From an uncultured Bryobacterales bacterium (GTDB taxonomy: Bacteria; Acidobacteriota; Terriglobia; Bryobacterales; UBA6623): a DNA stretch of 64,000 nucleotides. Where the stretch lies: NCBI GenBank assembly GCA_951813605.1, contig OX638379.1, positions 4,848,062-4,912,061 of the forward strand, in the 5' to 3' direction. Of this stretch, positions 1-9,876 are shown piece by piece; positions within the stretch are counted from its first letter, which is position 1, and each line of letters starts with the position of its first letter. The position numbers were made by a program, and so were the translations under genes. Below the pieces are notes generated by a model that saw nothing but the letters and a program-made list of their open reading frames with translations, was not told the DNA's origin and ran no database searches.

Positions 1-301
1 ACTGATCGACGTCGAAATAGGCCAATCCAAGCGCTTTGTGCAGAGACGCGGTGTTGAGGCCCAATCTTTCTGCCGAACGGAATGCCTGGATCGAACCCAC
101 CTTGTCACCGGTCTGCCAACGCGCAAGACCGACCAAATAGTAATCGTTCGCATCGACGGAATCCGCGCTTATCAGGTCGTCAGCCACTCGGAGAGCCGAT
201 CCCCAATGTTGTTGGCGGACCAACTGCTCCAGACGGTTCTCACCCACGGCTGTAAGCACGAGAATGAGCAGCGCGACTCCGACTCTTGCCAACGAGGACA
301 T
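1..301 (-). CDS. TPR-containing exported protein, N-terminal part (runs off left edge)
   Basis: An uninterrupted frame starts at ATG 301 and is still open at base 1, giving 100 residues of a longer protein. Residues 5-20 form a hydrophobic signal segment (VGVALLILVLTAVG). After it come helix pairs typical of tetratricopeptide repeats: small and large residues alternate around YYLVGLARWQTGD and SIQAFRSAERLGLN. The family role is protein-protein scaffolding. The partner and exact function cannot be told from this fragment. No ribosome-binding site stands out, so the start rests on the signal-like N-terminus. Confidence 0.6.
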   Translation of the reverse strand, partial: MSSLARVGVALLILVLTAVGENRLEQLVRQQHWGSALRVADDLISADSVDANDYYLVGLARWQTGDKVGSIQAFRSAERLGLNTASLHKALGLAYFDVDQ

Positions 302-923
302 GAATGGGATTCCCCCGCAGTGGATCGAGTATTTATAGCCCCTCCACCAGAATACCGCACGCTCCAGATACTCGGACAAGAGGGTACGAGACGTCACTGG
401 CAGCAGCCAAGAATGAGCAAGCAACTACGTTTCCAGTCAAGCCCATCGGCCCCAACTACACAGGAGATCGTTGTCCCAAGCTTCCTATTGCGCCCCGGGA
501 TCCCCGTGCCAGTGGCGCATTCGGTCGAAAAGTGCCCGGCTCAGCCGGGCAAGTGAGTCTACTCCGAGAGATTGCCGAAGTACTGCACCCACAGCTCGCA
601 GAGGTGCTTCCGACCGAAGATGAGTGCCTCTTTGGAATGCTTGTGGAATCCGTCGTTTCCCCGCGACGTGCCCAATTGGTGATAGGAAGACGGACTCTTG
701 GGAACGGTCACCTCATTGGCCGCCCCTTGCAACGCAACACCGGGGTCAGTCTATGTCTCTTACCTACATATTTATGGTCGGAACAGCCCGGGGGCGATTT
801 CTCGTCCGGACCCAATTCGGTGATCATCGAGGCACCTGTTCGGGGGTACGATTGAGGGGGAACTCTCCTTTGGGAGTCCTCCACGGCTTGACGACAATTT
901 GCGCGGCCGAACAGCCTTGGGAT
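302..923. other. Gene-free stretch with one decayed coding fragment
   Basis: No complete gene is visible in these 620 bases. On the minus strand a frame from 750 down to a TAG at 559-561 reads like genuine protein (LCELWVQYFGNLSE at its end), but it is preceded by an in-frame TAG and has no start codon. I do not recognise the family. It is probably the tail of a lost gene. Nothing else was found here. Confidence 0.35.
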
Positions 924-1685
924 CTAGACACCACCCGCCATGTCGATGAACGAGCCCGTCACGTAGGAAGCTTCGTCTGACAGGAGCCAAAGAATCGCCG
1001 CAGCAACTTCACTGGATTCACCGCCACGTCCGATCGGCAGCGTGTCCTTCAGTCGATCGATCCGACGGGGATCCCCACCAGCCCCATGGATTTCAGTCCG
1101 GACAAATCCCGGCCTGACCGCGTTGACACGAATGCCGTCCCGCGCCACCTCCCGTGCGACGCCTATCGTGAAGCTGTCAATCGCACCCTTCGATGCCGCA
1201 TAGTCTACATACTCATTTGGCGATCCTGTTCGAGAGGCGGCAGATGACACGTTGACAATCGCCCCTCCAAGTCCGCCAAATCGTCGGCTCATTCTCTTGA
1301 TGGCCTCCCTTGTGCAAAGCATCGTTCCAAGCACGTTCGTCCTGAAGATTTTGGTCCAGCGGAGGCTTTCCATGTTCTCCAGCCGAGTGGCGGGCGCCAA
1401 GACACCAGCGCTGTTGACAACTCCCACCAGTGTCCCAGGCTGGATATCTATTGCTTTGAACAGCCTTGCTACGTCTTGCTCTTGCCCGACGTCCGCTTGA
1501 ACAGCGATGCCAGCTCCCCCCGATTCTCGAATCTCGTTTACTACCGCAGTGGCTGCTTCGACGTTCTGTCGAAAATTGACGCACACAGAGTAGCCGAGCC
1601 CCGCCGCCCTGAGGGCGGTTGCCGCACCAATGCCGTGACCGCCCCCCGTAACTAACAAGACTCGGCTTGACTCCGCTTCTGCCAT
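924..1685 (-). CDS. SDR-family NAD(P)-dependent oxidoreductase
   Basis: This is a short-chain dehydrogenase/reductase of 253 residues, the usual length of the classical family. It has the Rossmann nucleotide motif TGGGHGIG (residues 13-20), the structural NSAG motif (91-94), and the catalytic Ser near 148 with Tyr162-x3-Lys166 (YAASK). The C-terminus (LLSDEASYVTGSFIDMAGG) is typical of 3-oxoacyl-ACP reductase and glucose dehydrogenase-like members. Substrate cannot be assigned. ATG 1685 is preferred over an in-frame TTG at 1697 because GAGGA lies just upstream of the ATG. It stands alone, without a clear operon partner. Confidence 0.88.
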   Translation of the reverse strand: MAEAESSRVLLVTGGGHGIGAATALRAAGLGYSVCVNFRQNVEAATAVVNEIRESGGAGIAVQADVGQEQDVARLFKAIDIQPGTLVGVVNSAGVLAPATRLENMESLRWTKIFRTNVLGTMLCTREAIKRMSRRFGGLGGAIVNVSSAASRTGSPNEYVDYAASKGAIDSFTIGVAREVARDGIRVNAVRPGFVRTEIHGAGGDPRRIDRLKDTLPIGRGGESSEVAAAILWLLSDEASYVTGSFIDMAGGV

Positions 1686-2167
1686 CGATCCTCGCAAAGT
1701 TCGTCAGGCGCTACCTTGGCCGACGTACGGCGCAAAGAGGCGCGGACTTCCTGAGGCTCGGAATCTCATTTGGATCGAGTTCCGGTCCCGGTCTGTCGCC
1801 AGAGGCCGTAGACGGGAACGACGACGTTCGAACGGCTACGTTCCGCTAAGTGATCGGCAATGGGCGGACAGCAGGTTCCGGAAACGGCCCGGGACCGGCA
1901 AACAGGATGTATGCGAACACCTGATTTGCAACAAGGGAACACCGTCAATGCAACTGGCTGGGCTCTGACGGGGTAAATCCCGCAGTTCCGCCATTGAGAA
2001 GCGACCACAACATGTGCTAGTACGCAGCGAAGCACCTCGCGCTCCGTCACAACAAGGCCGTTTCCAGCGCGGAGAGCCGTCCGTAGTCCCTGGCGCCCAT
2101 CGTGCGGACCTCGCCCGGGACCATCCCATGTTCGACACTTGGGATCGCAAGTGCCCGGGTCCAGACT
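1686..2167. other. Intergenic region, nothing recognised
   Basis: About 480 bases lie between the SDR gene and the end of argS. Frames here are short or antisense extensions of the argS end, with no recognisable protein. No tRNA or strong terminator hairpin was seen. Confidence 0.5.
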
Positions 2168-4165
2168 TCACATTCTCACAGGAACCGGCACGCCCATCAC
2201 ATGCATCATGCGGGAAAGGTCTTCCAAGGCCAAGCGCACGATGGCTAGCTGGACGGCTTGGCGCTCCGGATCCTTCTCTTTCAAGATGTGGGTCTGGTGG
2301 TAGAAGTTGTTGAAGGCCTGCGCGGCCTGGAACGCGTTCCTCGCGACCTGAGCGGGCTCGCCGGACTCGGTCGCGCGAGCCACTGTCCAGCGGGAGAGCG
2401 ACATCGCTCGCACCAGCTGCCATAACTGCTCGTCCTCCAGCTGCCGCGCCAGCGCCCGCGACGATGGAACCTCCGCAGAGGCTTGCCCTCCTCCTTGCCC
2501 CGCCTCGTGCTTGCGGAGGATGTTGCTCGCTCGCACTGCCGCGTATTGCACGTACGGACCGGTCTCGCCCTCGAACGCCAGCGCCTCCTGAAAATCGAAG
2601 GCGATCACGGTATTCCGCGTGAATCGCAGCATGAAGTACCGTAGCGCCCCGACTGCGATCTGCTCAGCGATGGACCGGCACTCGGATTCGTCGAGTGCGG
2701 CATGCCGGCTCCGCACTTCTTCTAGAGCCGTGTCAATCAAGAGATCCAGCAGGTCGTCGGCCTTGACGCCCAGGCCCTTCCGCCCGGATACCTCAACGTA
2801 CGCCTTGGCGCGCTCCTTTTCGTTCAGCTCGATGCCAAGGCCGGCGCAGCAGCGCGGCGACAGAGCGACCATCTCGTACGAGAAATGAATGCTGCGCTCG
2901 GCCTGCCGCTGGAATCCGAGCGCCTCTAGGGCTGCGCGAACGACATCCTGCAAGTACGACTGCCGGACGTCGATCACATTGTAGACTTCCGAGCCGCCGC
3001 CGAAGTCAGGCGCGTCGGCCGATCCTCCCTCGGCGGTGGTTACCCAGGGAGCCCCCGCGCCGAGCTCGCGCATCGGAACGTACCGGAACTCCTTTCCCTC
3101 CAGCAGCCCGAACTTCCACAGCTGGTAGGCGATGTCCTTCCCCACATAGGTCACCGTGCCGTTGGAGCGGACGATCACCTTGGCCCCGTCCGCTTCGCCA
3201 GCCGACTCGTCTGACTCCGCCACGCCCCGAGCGCCCTTCGGAGCAGAGGTCCGGAACATCTTGCTCGGCATGACCCAGCAACCGATGTTCTTGCCGGATG
3301 TCTCGAAGCGAATCGCACCTCGCGACTTGAGCAGCTCGAACGCAGTCGACCAGAAGCGCAGCTTCAGGATCTCGCTCTCGCGGGGAAGGACATCGTACAG
3401 CACCCCGATCCGGCGCATCGTTGCCAGATGGCAGGCCACGATCGCGTCCGCCACGACCGCTCCCAAGGCGGCCAGATCGCCCTCGCCGGACTCGAGCGCC
3501 TTCAGGGTGGCGGCGCGCCACGCGAATGCCTTCGGGTCCTTGTCGGCGAAGCGGCGCGATATCTCGGCGTAGAGGTCCCAGCAGCAATAGTCGAAGCGCA
3601 CGGCGGGATCGCGCACCAAAGCCCGCACTTCCTCAACGCCCATTCCCCGCAGGAACCGGAAGGCGGCGACAACATCGGCGACCTGTACGCCCGTGTTGTC
3701 GATGTAGTTCTGTACTTCGACGCGCCGGCCCAGCGCCCGCAACATGCGGACTAGAGTGTCCCCAAGCACCGCGTTGCGGAGATGGCCTATGTGAGCCGCC
3801 TTGTTCGGATTGATGTTGGTGTGCTCGATGATCGCCTTCGAAGAATCGTCCTTTCCCGGCTCGATGCCGGAGAAGACGGCCGCAGCGTACGATGCCCGGT
3901 CGAAGCGCGCGTTGACGTACCCCGCGCCAGCCGCCTCGAGCGAGCGAATTCCCTTCACGGGGGGGAGCTCGGCGCACAGTTCCGCAGCGATCTGGCGCGG
4001 CGCGCGACGGAGGACCTTCGCGAGTCCGAAGCAGACGGGCGTGGCAAGGTCGCCGTGGGACGGCTGCCTCGGCAGCTCCAATACAATGTCCACAGTCGCG
4101 CCGTAGCGGTCGGCTATGTGCGCGGAAAAGGCCTCTCGGAGGCGCTTCTCTAGCGTCAGCAGCAC
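2168..4165 (-). CDS. argS: Arginyl-tRNA synthetase
   Basis: Charges tRNA-Arg with arginine in the cytoplasm (class I aminoacyl-tRNA synthetase). The 665-residue protein has an N-terminal additional domain and the nucleotide-binding HIGH motif at 125-128 (AAHIGHLRNAVLGD). The KMSKS equivalent is replaced by the family form VSGRKGLGVKADDLLD. A helical anticodon-binding domain closes it (AFNNFYHQTHIL, then the family-typical end with Met as last residue). The GTG at 4165 is chosen because AGAGG sits about 10 bases upstream and the protein then begins LLTLEKRL. Frames starting further upstream lack a ribosome site. It diverges from the GH15 gene. Confidence 0.95.
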   Translation of the reverse strand: MLLTLEKRLREAFSAHIADRYGATVDIVLELPRQPSHGDLATPVCFGLAKVLRRAPRQIAAELCAELPPVKGIRSLEAAGAGYVNARFDRASYAAAVFSGIEPGKDDSSKAIIEHTNINPNKAAHIGHLRNAVLGDTLVRMLRALGRRVEVQNYIDNTGVQVADVVAAFRFLRGMGVEEVRALVRDPAVRFDYCCWDLYAEISRRFADKDPKAFAWRAATLKALESGEGDLAALGAVVADAIVACHLATMRRIGVLYDVLPRESEILKLRFWSTAFELLKSRGAIRFETSGKNIGCWVMPSKMFRTSAPKGARGVAESDESAGEADGAKVIVRSNGTVTYVGKDIAYQLWKFGLLEGKEFRYVPMRELGAGAPWVTTAEGGSADAPDFGGGSEVYNVIDVRQSYLQDVVRAALEALGFQRQAERSIHFSYEMVALSPRCCAGLGIELNEKERAKAYVEVSGRKGLGVKADDLLDLLIDTALEEVRSRHAALDESECRSIAEQIAVGALRYFMLRFTRNTVIAFDFQEALAFEGETGPYVQYAAVRASNILRKHEAGQGGGQASAEVPSSRALARQLEDEQLWQLVRAMSLSRWTVARATESGEPAQVARNAFQAAQAFNNFYHQTHILKEKDPERQAVQLAIVRLALEDLSRMMHVMGVPVPVRM

Positions 4166-4364
4166 GGGAAAAGAACCTCTATCAAGACGGACTGGGGGGA
4201 CCCTGCGAACCCGATCCGATTTCCGGAGTCTATCACAGGCTCGGGTCACCCGGGCTCAGTCCACTATCCTTTTGAGGATCGACATCGTTGCGCCCTGGAA
4301 TGACAGGCGGTCCGGCCTGTTGTCTAGACTGCGTTGCCTGCGGCCCGATCGGATTCTTGAACCC

Positions 4365-6164
4365 ATGCCCTACAAACCCATCGAGTCTTATGGAATCATC
4401 GGCGACTTGCACTCGGTTGCACTCGTCGGCAACGACGGGTCGATTGACTGGTGCTGCCTCCCGAGCTTCGATTCGCCCAGCGTGTTCGCAGCAATCCTAG
4501 ACGACAGGAAGGGCGGGTTCTTCAAGATCGCGTTCCAGCATGACAGCTCGTACCGCCAGCTCTACCTTCCGGAGACGAACGTCCTGATCACGCGCTTTCT
4601 GAGCGCGCAGGGCGTCGGAGAAGTGATCGACTTCATGCCGATCGTTCCCAAGGGGCATCACAAGCAAGCCGAGATCATGCGGATCGTCAATTCGGTGCGA
4701 GGAACCCTCCAGTGCCGTGTGGACTGCCAGCCGGCTTACGACTACGCGCGCGCCGAGCACACGGTGGAAGTGCGCCCGGAGGGCGCGGTCTTCCAGGCGC
4801 CGGGCGCCGATTTCGCCTTGCTGAGCCCGGTGCGGCTCGCCCAGCAAGGGGCAGCTGTCCACGGCTCCTTCGTGCTCGCGCCCGGCGAACAGGCTGTTTT
4901 CACGTTTCGGCATGGCCAGCCAGGCGAGGGCGGCAAGCTTCTGAGCCGGCCGACCAACGGCAGGGCAGCCCTCTACCGCACCACGAAATTCTGGCGGAAG
5001 TGGTTGAACAAGGGCAGGTACGAAGGACGCTGGCGGGAAATGGTCGAGCGCAGCGCGCTGGTCCTCAAGCTCCTCACGTTCGAGCCGACGGGAGCGATCG
5101 TGGCGGCACCCACATGCAGTCTGCCGGAGGAGATAGGGGGTGTTCGCAACTGGGACTACCGCTACACCTGGATTCGGGACGCCGCGTTCACGATCTACGC
5201 ATTCCTGCGCCTCGGCTACAAGGAGGAAGCCGCGGAGTTCATGCATTGGCTCGAGACCCGCGTCCAAGAGAAGGACGCTCCGACCGGCCCGCTCCAGATC
5301 GTGTACCGAATCGACGGCAGCCCCGAGATCCCAGAGTTCGAACTGCCCCATCTCGCGGGTTACGAGAATTCCGGGCCGGTCCGCATCGGAAACGCCGCCG
5401 CCGAGCAGCTGCAGCTGGACATCTACGGCGAACTGATCGATTCCATCTATCTCTACGACAAGTACGTCACCCAAGTGTCTTACGACCTGTGGATCAAGAT
5501 CCGGAGAATGCTGAGCTGGGTGGCGCGCCATTGGGAATCTCCCGATGAGGGGATCTGGGAGGTCCGGGCCGGGCGGCGCCAGTTCGTCTACTCGAAGATG
5601 CAGTGCTGGGTGGCGCTTGACCGGGGCCTGCGGCTCGCTCTCAAGCGCGGCTTGCCGAACAACCGCGAATGGCTGCGCAGCACTCGGGACCGGATCTACG
5701 AGTCGATCATGAAAAGCGGCTGGAACTCCCGACGGCAGTCGTTCGTCCAGTACTACGGCTCTGACGCCCTGGACGCCAGCAACCTGTTGATGCCGCTGGT
5801 GCGCTTTGTTTCCGCCACGGACTCGCGGATGCTCTCGACGCTCGACCGCACGATGGAGGAGCTGGTCTCCGACTCGCTGGTCTACCGCTACGAGATCGGC
5901 AAAGGGGCGGGAGACGGTCTGTCCGGATCGGAAGGCACGTTCAGCGTCTGCACGTTCTGGCTGGTGGAATCGCTTGCACGGGCCGGCCGCCTTGACGAAG
6001 CGCGGCTGATCTTCGAGAAAATGCTCACTTACGCCAACCCGCTGGGGCTATTCGCGGAGCAAATCGGGCCAAGCGGCCAGGCGCTGGGCAACTTCCCTCA
6101 GGCGTTTACCCACTTGGGCCTGATCAGTGCCGCATTCTGCCTGGATCGGCTCCTAAAGAACTAG
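4365..6164 (+). CDS. Glycoside hydrolase family 15 (glucoamylase/trehalase-like)
   Basis: This 599-residue protein belongs to the bacterial GH15 family, which inverts alpha-glucosidic bonds in maltodextrins, trehalose or dextran-type substrates. It opens with the family start [12 protein letters not shown], followed by an N-terminal beta-sandwich ([16 protein letters not shown]). The (alpha/alpha)6 barrel includes [15 protein letters not shown] (about 261-275). The general-acid region is PDEGIWEVR (393-401), and the second catalytic Glu lies in [11 protein letters not shown] near 563. No signal peptide is visible, so it is probably cytoplasmic. ATG 4365 was chosen by homology of the first residues; the frame stays open upstream and no strong ribosome site is visible. 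Confidence 0.9.
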   Translation: MPYKPIESYGIIGDLHSVALVGNDGSIDWCCLPSFDSPSVFAAILDDRKGGFFKIAFQHDSSYRQLYLPETNVLITRFLSAQGVGEVIDFMPIVPKGHHKQAEIMRIVNSVRGTLQCRVDCQPAYDYARAEHTVEVRPEGAVFQAPGADFALLSPVRLAQQGAAVHGSFVLAPGEQAVFTFRHGQPGEGGKLLSRPTNGRAALYRTTKFWRKWLNKGRYEGRWREMVERSALVLKLLTFEPTGAIVAAPTCSLPEEIGGVRNWDYRYTWIRDAAFTIYAFLRLGYKEEAAEFMHWLETRVQEKDAPTGPLQIVYRIDGSPEIPEFELPHLAGYENSGPVRIGNAAAEQLQLDIYGELIDSIYLYDKYVTQVSYDLWIKIRRMLSWVARHWESPDEGIWEVRAGRRQFVYSKMQCWVALDRGLRLALKRGLPNNREWLRSTRDRIYESIMKSGWNSRRQSFVQYYGSDALDASNLLMPLVRFVSATDSRMLSTLDRTMEELVSDSLVYRYEIGKGAGDGLSGSEGTFSVCTFWLVESLARAGRLDEARLIFEKMLTYANPLGLFAEQIGPSGQALGNFPQAFTHLGLISAAFCLDRLLKN

Positions 6165-6200
6165 GCGTCGCGCGAGCGGCCTCGACCCGGCGGCGGCCGT

Positions 6201-6872
6201 TCAGACCGAGCGGTAGCCTTCTCTCAGGTCCGCTTGCCCGGCGCTCTCGGAATCTACCGCCATGGGCGCATCGGCCCCGAGGGCTTCCCCGTCGCGGCGG
6301 CTTTCCTTCCATGTATGCACGATGCGGGTGATCACCGTGACGTTGGACAAGACCGCCATCACCCACAGTACGGCCGCCATCCGGTCGAAGAGCGCGCCGA
6401 TGATAAGCAGCACGATCCGCTCCGGGCGCTCGAGGAATCCAGCCTTGCACGACGGGATCAGGTTTTCCGCCCGGGCCCGGCTGTAGCTGACCAGCACCGA
6501 GCCGATCATGACCACCGCGGTGAGCACGATAAAGCTGAACCGGTCGATTCGCGCGTAGTGGACGAGCAGCCCCGTCAGGAGGATCAGATCGGAATAGCGA
6601 TCCATCACTGAGTCGAGAAAGGCACCGAACCTAGTGACCTTGTTGGCATTGCGGGCAACGGCACCGTCTGTAAGGTCGAATACCGCGGCGCAGAGGATGA
6701 CCAAGCCCGCGTAAAGGAACTCGCCCCGCGCAAGGATCCAGGCGGCCACGCCATTGACAACCAAGCCGATCAAGGTCAGGACATTGGGATGCACGCCGCT
6801 CAGCGTCAGCAACCGGACCAGCCCGCTTAGGACCAGGCCGAAGCCTCTACCGATAGCATTCGTCAACCACAT
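6201..6872 (-). CDS. CDP-alcohol phosphatidyltransferase family membrane protein
   Basis: An integral membrane enzyme of 223 residues that transfers a phosphatidyl group from a CDP-alcohol to an acceptor alcohol in phospholipid synthesis. The family signature D-x2-DG-x2-AR-x8-G-x3-D-x3-D is intact (DLTDGAVARN, then FGAFLDSVMDR, about residues 66-92). About six hydrophobic helices follow the family pattern. The acceptor (glycerol phosphate, inositol phosphate or another) cannot be read from sequence. It lies 15 bases downstream of greA on the same strand and may be co-transcribed with it. Confidence 0.85.
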   Translation of the reverse strand: MWLTNAIGRGFGLVLSGLVRLLTLSGVHPNVLTLIGLVVNGVAAWILARGEFLYAGLVILCAAVFDLTDGAVARNANKVTRFGAFLDSVMDRYSDLILLTGLLVHYARIDRFSFIVLTAVVMIGSVLVSYSRARAENLIPSCKAGFLERPERIVLLIIGALFDRMAAVLWVMAVLSNVTVITRIVHTWKESRRDGEALGADAPMAVDSESAGQADLREGYRSV

Positions 6873-6887
6873 GCGGAGCGCTGTTCC

Positions 6888-7373
6888 CTACTTCCCCCGC
6901 TTGCCGTGGATCGTCACCAGACTCACGACCTCGAATTCCTTTAGACCGCGCGGTGTATGGACTTCCGCCAGATCGCCATCGCGCTTGCCGAGCAGCGCCC
7001 GTCCGATCGGAGACGATGTCGAAATCTTGCCGGCCGCGACGTCGGACTCCTCGGAAGTCACCAGTTTGTAGGTGACTTCCTTGTCCAAGTCGACATCGTA
7101 AAGCACAACGGTGGATCCCAATCCAACCGAATCCCTCGGGATCTTCGAAAGGTCCACGAGCTTCAGCTTCGCAAGCCGCCCGGACAGGTGAGCCATCCTA
7201 GCTGCGAGCAGGCGCTGGCGCTCCTTGGCGGCCGCGTATTCCGCGTTCTCGCTTAGGTCGCCATGTTCCCGGGCTGTCTGAATCAGCTTGGGCAACTCGC
7301 CGTGCAGCTCGGTCTCCACCGCCCGGATTTCGTCTTCCAGCTTCTTAATGACCCTTAATTGCATCACGGCCAC
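6888..7373 (-). CDS. greA: Transcription elongation factor GreA
   Basis: Stimulates the intrinsic RNA cleavage of backtracked RNA polymerase. The protein shows the N-terminal coiled coil with the acidic-tip signature AREHGDLSENAEYAAAKERQ and the C-terminal FKBP-like domain (SPIGRALLGKRDGD). GGGAGG at 7383-7388 lies 9 bases before a GTG at 7373, which gives 161 residues. An ATG at 7364 would give 158, the usual GreA length, so the choice between them is open. A TATAAT hexamer upstream (7466-7471) suggests its own promoter with a leader of about 85 bases. Confidence 0.93.
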   Translation of the reverse strand: MAVMQLRVIKKLEDEIRAVETELHGELPKLIQTAREHGDLSENAEYAAAKERQRLLAARMAHLSGRLAKLKLVDLSKIPRDSVGLGSTVVLYDVDLDKEVTYKLVTSEESDVAAGKISTSSPIGRALLGKRDGDLAEVHTPRGLKEFEVVSLVTIHGKRGK

Positions 7374-7465
7374 GAGGCCAAGCCTCCCGCTCCCGGCGGC
7401 TGAGAGGCAAATACCTCGGCAGCTGCCCGTGCCGAGGTACAGGCAGCCGCATCTCCTAGGGAACA

Positions 7466-7471
7466 ATTATA
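7466..7471 (-). promoter_or_regulatory. Putative -10 box of greA
   Basis: A perfect TATAAT on the minus strand in the greA upstream region. No clear -35 element is spaced correctly. Transcription would start near 7459, leaving a leader of about 85 bases before the greA ribosome site. Confidence 0.45.
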
Positions 7472-7492
7472 GGGCTTGGCCCTTGCAGGCGA

Positions 7493-8506
7493 CTACAGCA
7501 AATCGACCGGCGAGCCGTTACGGGCCGATTCGTAGACACTCAAGACGAATCGGAGCGCCGCAAGACCCTCGTCCCCGTCCACGAGCGGCTGGCGGTCCTC
7601 AGCGATCGCCTCACCGAAGTCCCGGAACTGCCTCTGGAGATTCTCAATCGATATCGCCATGGGATCCGCTGCGCCGGAGTCGACGCCGGCGGCGAGCGGC
7701 GCATCGTCGCCGGGGTCCGCATCGACATCCCATGCCGTGAGCTGGTCGCCAGTGATCACCGCCGTGCCCTTCGATCCGTGAATCTCGATCCGCTCCGGGT
7801 AGCCGGGCCAGACCGCTGTCGCCGACTGCAATACGCCCCCGGCGCCGTTCTCGTACACGAGCACAGCATTCACCAGGTCCTCGCTCTCCATTTCGTGAAC
7901 CGCGGCGATCTGCCAGTGCGCGTACACGCGCCGCACTGACCCCGCTAGGTACTGCATGACATCGGCGGTGTGAATGCCTTGGTTGATCAGGGCCCCGCCG
8001 CCCTCGACAGCCCAAGTGCCCTTGCCGGGCGGCTCGTAATAGCTTTGCGGGCGGTGCCACTTCACGTAACCATCGACTTGGAGCAGATGACCGAGCCGTC
8101 CCTCGTCAATGGCGCGCTTGAGGAACATGCAGCACTCGTCGAAACGGTGCTGGCTCACCACGCCCAGCTTCACGCCAGCGTCGCGACACTCCGCAATCAT
8201 CGTGCGGCATTCACCCAGGGTCAATGCCATCGGCTTCTGCAGGAGGACATGCTTTCCGTTGGAAGCGGCGGCGCGGCAGATTTCGACGTGAGAGTCCGGG
8301 AACGTGCAGGCATCCACATAGTCGACGTCATCTCTCGCGCATAGGTCGCCAGAGTCGCGAACGAATTCGCAGCCGTACTTCTCGGCGAATTCCTCGCCCT
8401 TGCGCTTCCCGCGATTCGAGCAGGCAACGAGCTCGAATCCGATCTCGCGATAGCTCTCTGCGTGCTTATGGGAGATGGCTCCCGTGCCAATCAATCCGAC
8501 TCGCAT
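7493..8506 (-). CDS. Gfo/Idh/MocA-family oxidoreductase
   Basis: An NAD(P)-dependent sugar or inositol dehydrogenase-like protein of 337 residues. The N-terminal Rossmann domain starts at once (MRVGLIGTGAISHKHAESY). The conserved Lys-Pro is in HVLLQKPMALTLGE (about 93). The C-terminal alpha/beta domain contains GGGALINQGIHTADVMQYL with the family catalytic-region Asp/His. The substrate is not predictable. It lacks a Tat signal, so it is probably cytoplasmic. It lies 11 bases downstream of purD on the same strand but is functionally unrelated. Confidence 0.9.
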   Translation of the reverse strand: MRVGLIGTGAISHKHAESYREIGFELVACSNRGKRKGEEFAEKYGCEFVRDSGDLCARDDVDYVDACTFPDSHVEICRAAASNGKHVLLQKPMALTLGECRTMIAECRDAGVKLGVVSQHRFDECCMFLKRAIDEGRLGHLLQVDGYVKWHRPQSYYEPPGKGTWAVEGGGALINQGIHTADVMQYLAGSVRRVYAHWQIAAVHEMESEDLVNAVLVYENGAGGVLQSATAVWPGYPERIEIHGSKGTAVITGDQLTAWDVDADPGDDAPLAAGVDSGAADPMAISIENLQRQFRDFGEAIAEDRQPLVDGDEGLAALRFVLSVYESARNGSPVDLL

Positions 8507-8517
8507 GTATTTGCACC

Positions 8518-9804
8518 CTAGGCGTTTTCCGACGCCAGGCGGCTCAAGCCCCGGCTGCCGATATCGCTGCGATAGTGAGCCCCTTCGAAATCAATGGCTC
8601 GCACGGCTCGGTATGCGTTCGAGAGGGCCTCCCCAATGCCCGCTCCGGACGCCGTGACGCCGAGAACCCGTCCGCCCGCCGTTACAGGCGATCCTGCCGC
8701 CAGCCTCGTGCCGGCATGAAAGACCTTCGCCCCCTGCTGCGCGGCTTGCCGGAGGCCCCGGATGGGGATGCCCGTCCGGTACTTCGCGGGATATCCGCCG
8801 GCCGCCATGACCACGCAAGCCGTCGGCCGCTCGGCGACCCGAACCAAGGAGGGATCCAAGGCCCCTCGCGACGCGCTGGCTAGAAGCTCTGCGAATTCCC
8901 CCTCGAGACGGTACAGCAGCGGCTGGGTCTCCGGATCGCCGAGGCGGACGTTGAATTCCAATACGTGCGGACCTTCTTGCGTGATCATCAACCCGCAGTA
9001 CAAGAATCCCTTGAAGGGCGTCCCGCGACGGCGCATCCCAGCCAGAGAGGGTTCCACGATTCGCTCGATGATCCGATCGCGCATCGCGCTCGACAGGATC
9101 GAATCGTCGCAGTAGGCTCCCATGCCGCCGGTGTTCGGACCTGCGTCGCCATCGTAGGCCCGCTTGTGGTCCTGCGTCGCGGGAAGAACGCAATAGGCCT
9201 CCCCGTCGCTGAGCACCATGAAGCTCACTTCCTCGCCGTCCAGGAATTGCTCGACGACGATGCGTCGTCCGGCATCTCCGACGACGTTTCCGGCGAGCAT
9301 CCCGCGAGCGCGGGCTCGCGCCTCGGCTTCCTCCTGAACAATCAGCACTCCCTTGCCAGCCGCCAGGCCATCGGCCTTCAGGGCGACCGGGTATCCGAAG
9401 CGGCCGACCGTAGCGTCCACGTCGCGCTCGTCCTCGAGTGTCACGGACCGGGCGGTAGGAATAGCGTTGTCGACGAGGAAGTCCTTCGCAAATACCTTGC
9501 TGCCCTCGAGGCGGGCAGCCTCCTGCGACGGGCCGACCACCGGAAGCCCCCGGGATTCGAACTCGTCGGCAACTCCGGCAACCAACGGAGCTTCCGGGCC
9601 GACCACCGTGCAGTCCACTTCGAGGAACTCCGCGAGCGATGATAGCTCCTTTGTCTGCAATATTTTACCGGGAACGCACGAGACATCCGCAGCAATGCCC
9701 GCGTTACCAGGAACGCAGTAGGCTCCATCGACTGCGGAGTCCTGGGCGACTCGCCATGCCATGGCGTGCTCGCGGCCGCCTCCGCCAATTACCAAGACCT
9801 TCAT
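8518..9804 (-). CDS. purD: Phosphoribosylamine-glycine ligase
   Basis: Catalyses the second step of purine synthesis: phosphoribosylamine, glycine and ATP give GAR. The 428-residue protein has the start [18 protein letters not shown], the ATP-grasp segment [17 protein letters not shown], the family signature [10 protein letters not shown] and the C-terminal domain ending near DIGSRGL. The length is standard for PurD. The frame remains open far upstream, but homology begins at ATG 9804. It is divergent from mnmG with 72 bases between the starts. Confidence 0.96.
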   Translation of the reverse strand: MKVLVIGGGGREHAMAWRVAQDSAVDGAYCVPGNAGIAADVSCVPGKILQTKELSSLAEFLEVDCTVVGPEAPLVAGVADEFESRGLPVVGPSQEAARLEGSKVFAKDFLVDNAIPTARSVTLEDERDVDATVGRFGYPVALKADGLAAGKGVLIVQEEAEARARARGMLAGNVVGDAGRRIVVEQFLDGEEVSFMVLSDGEAYCVLPATQDHKRAYDGDAGPNTGGMGAYCDDSILSSAMRDRIIERIVEPSLAGMRRRGTPFKGFLYCGLMITQEGPHVLEFNVRLGDPETQPLLYRLEGEFAELLASASRGALDPSLVRVAERPTACVVMAAGGYPAKYRTGIPIRGLRQAAQQGAKVFHAGTRLAAGSPVTAGGRVLGVTASGAGIGEALSNAYRAVRAIDFEGAHYRSDIGSRGLSRLASENA

Positions 9805-9876
9805 GGGACTCACGGGCGCTGCCGCCAGCCTTGGAGCTGGAGGCAACCGCATAGAATAACAGGAAGGAGGGACTGC

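Noticed and set aside
7350-7452. 35-codon frame in the greA leader (ATG about 7452)
   Set aside because: GGAG directly abuts its ATG with no spacing and the frame overlaps the greA start out of frame, so translation is doubtful.
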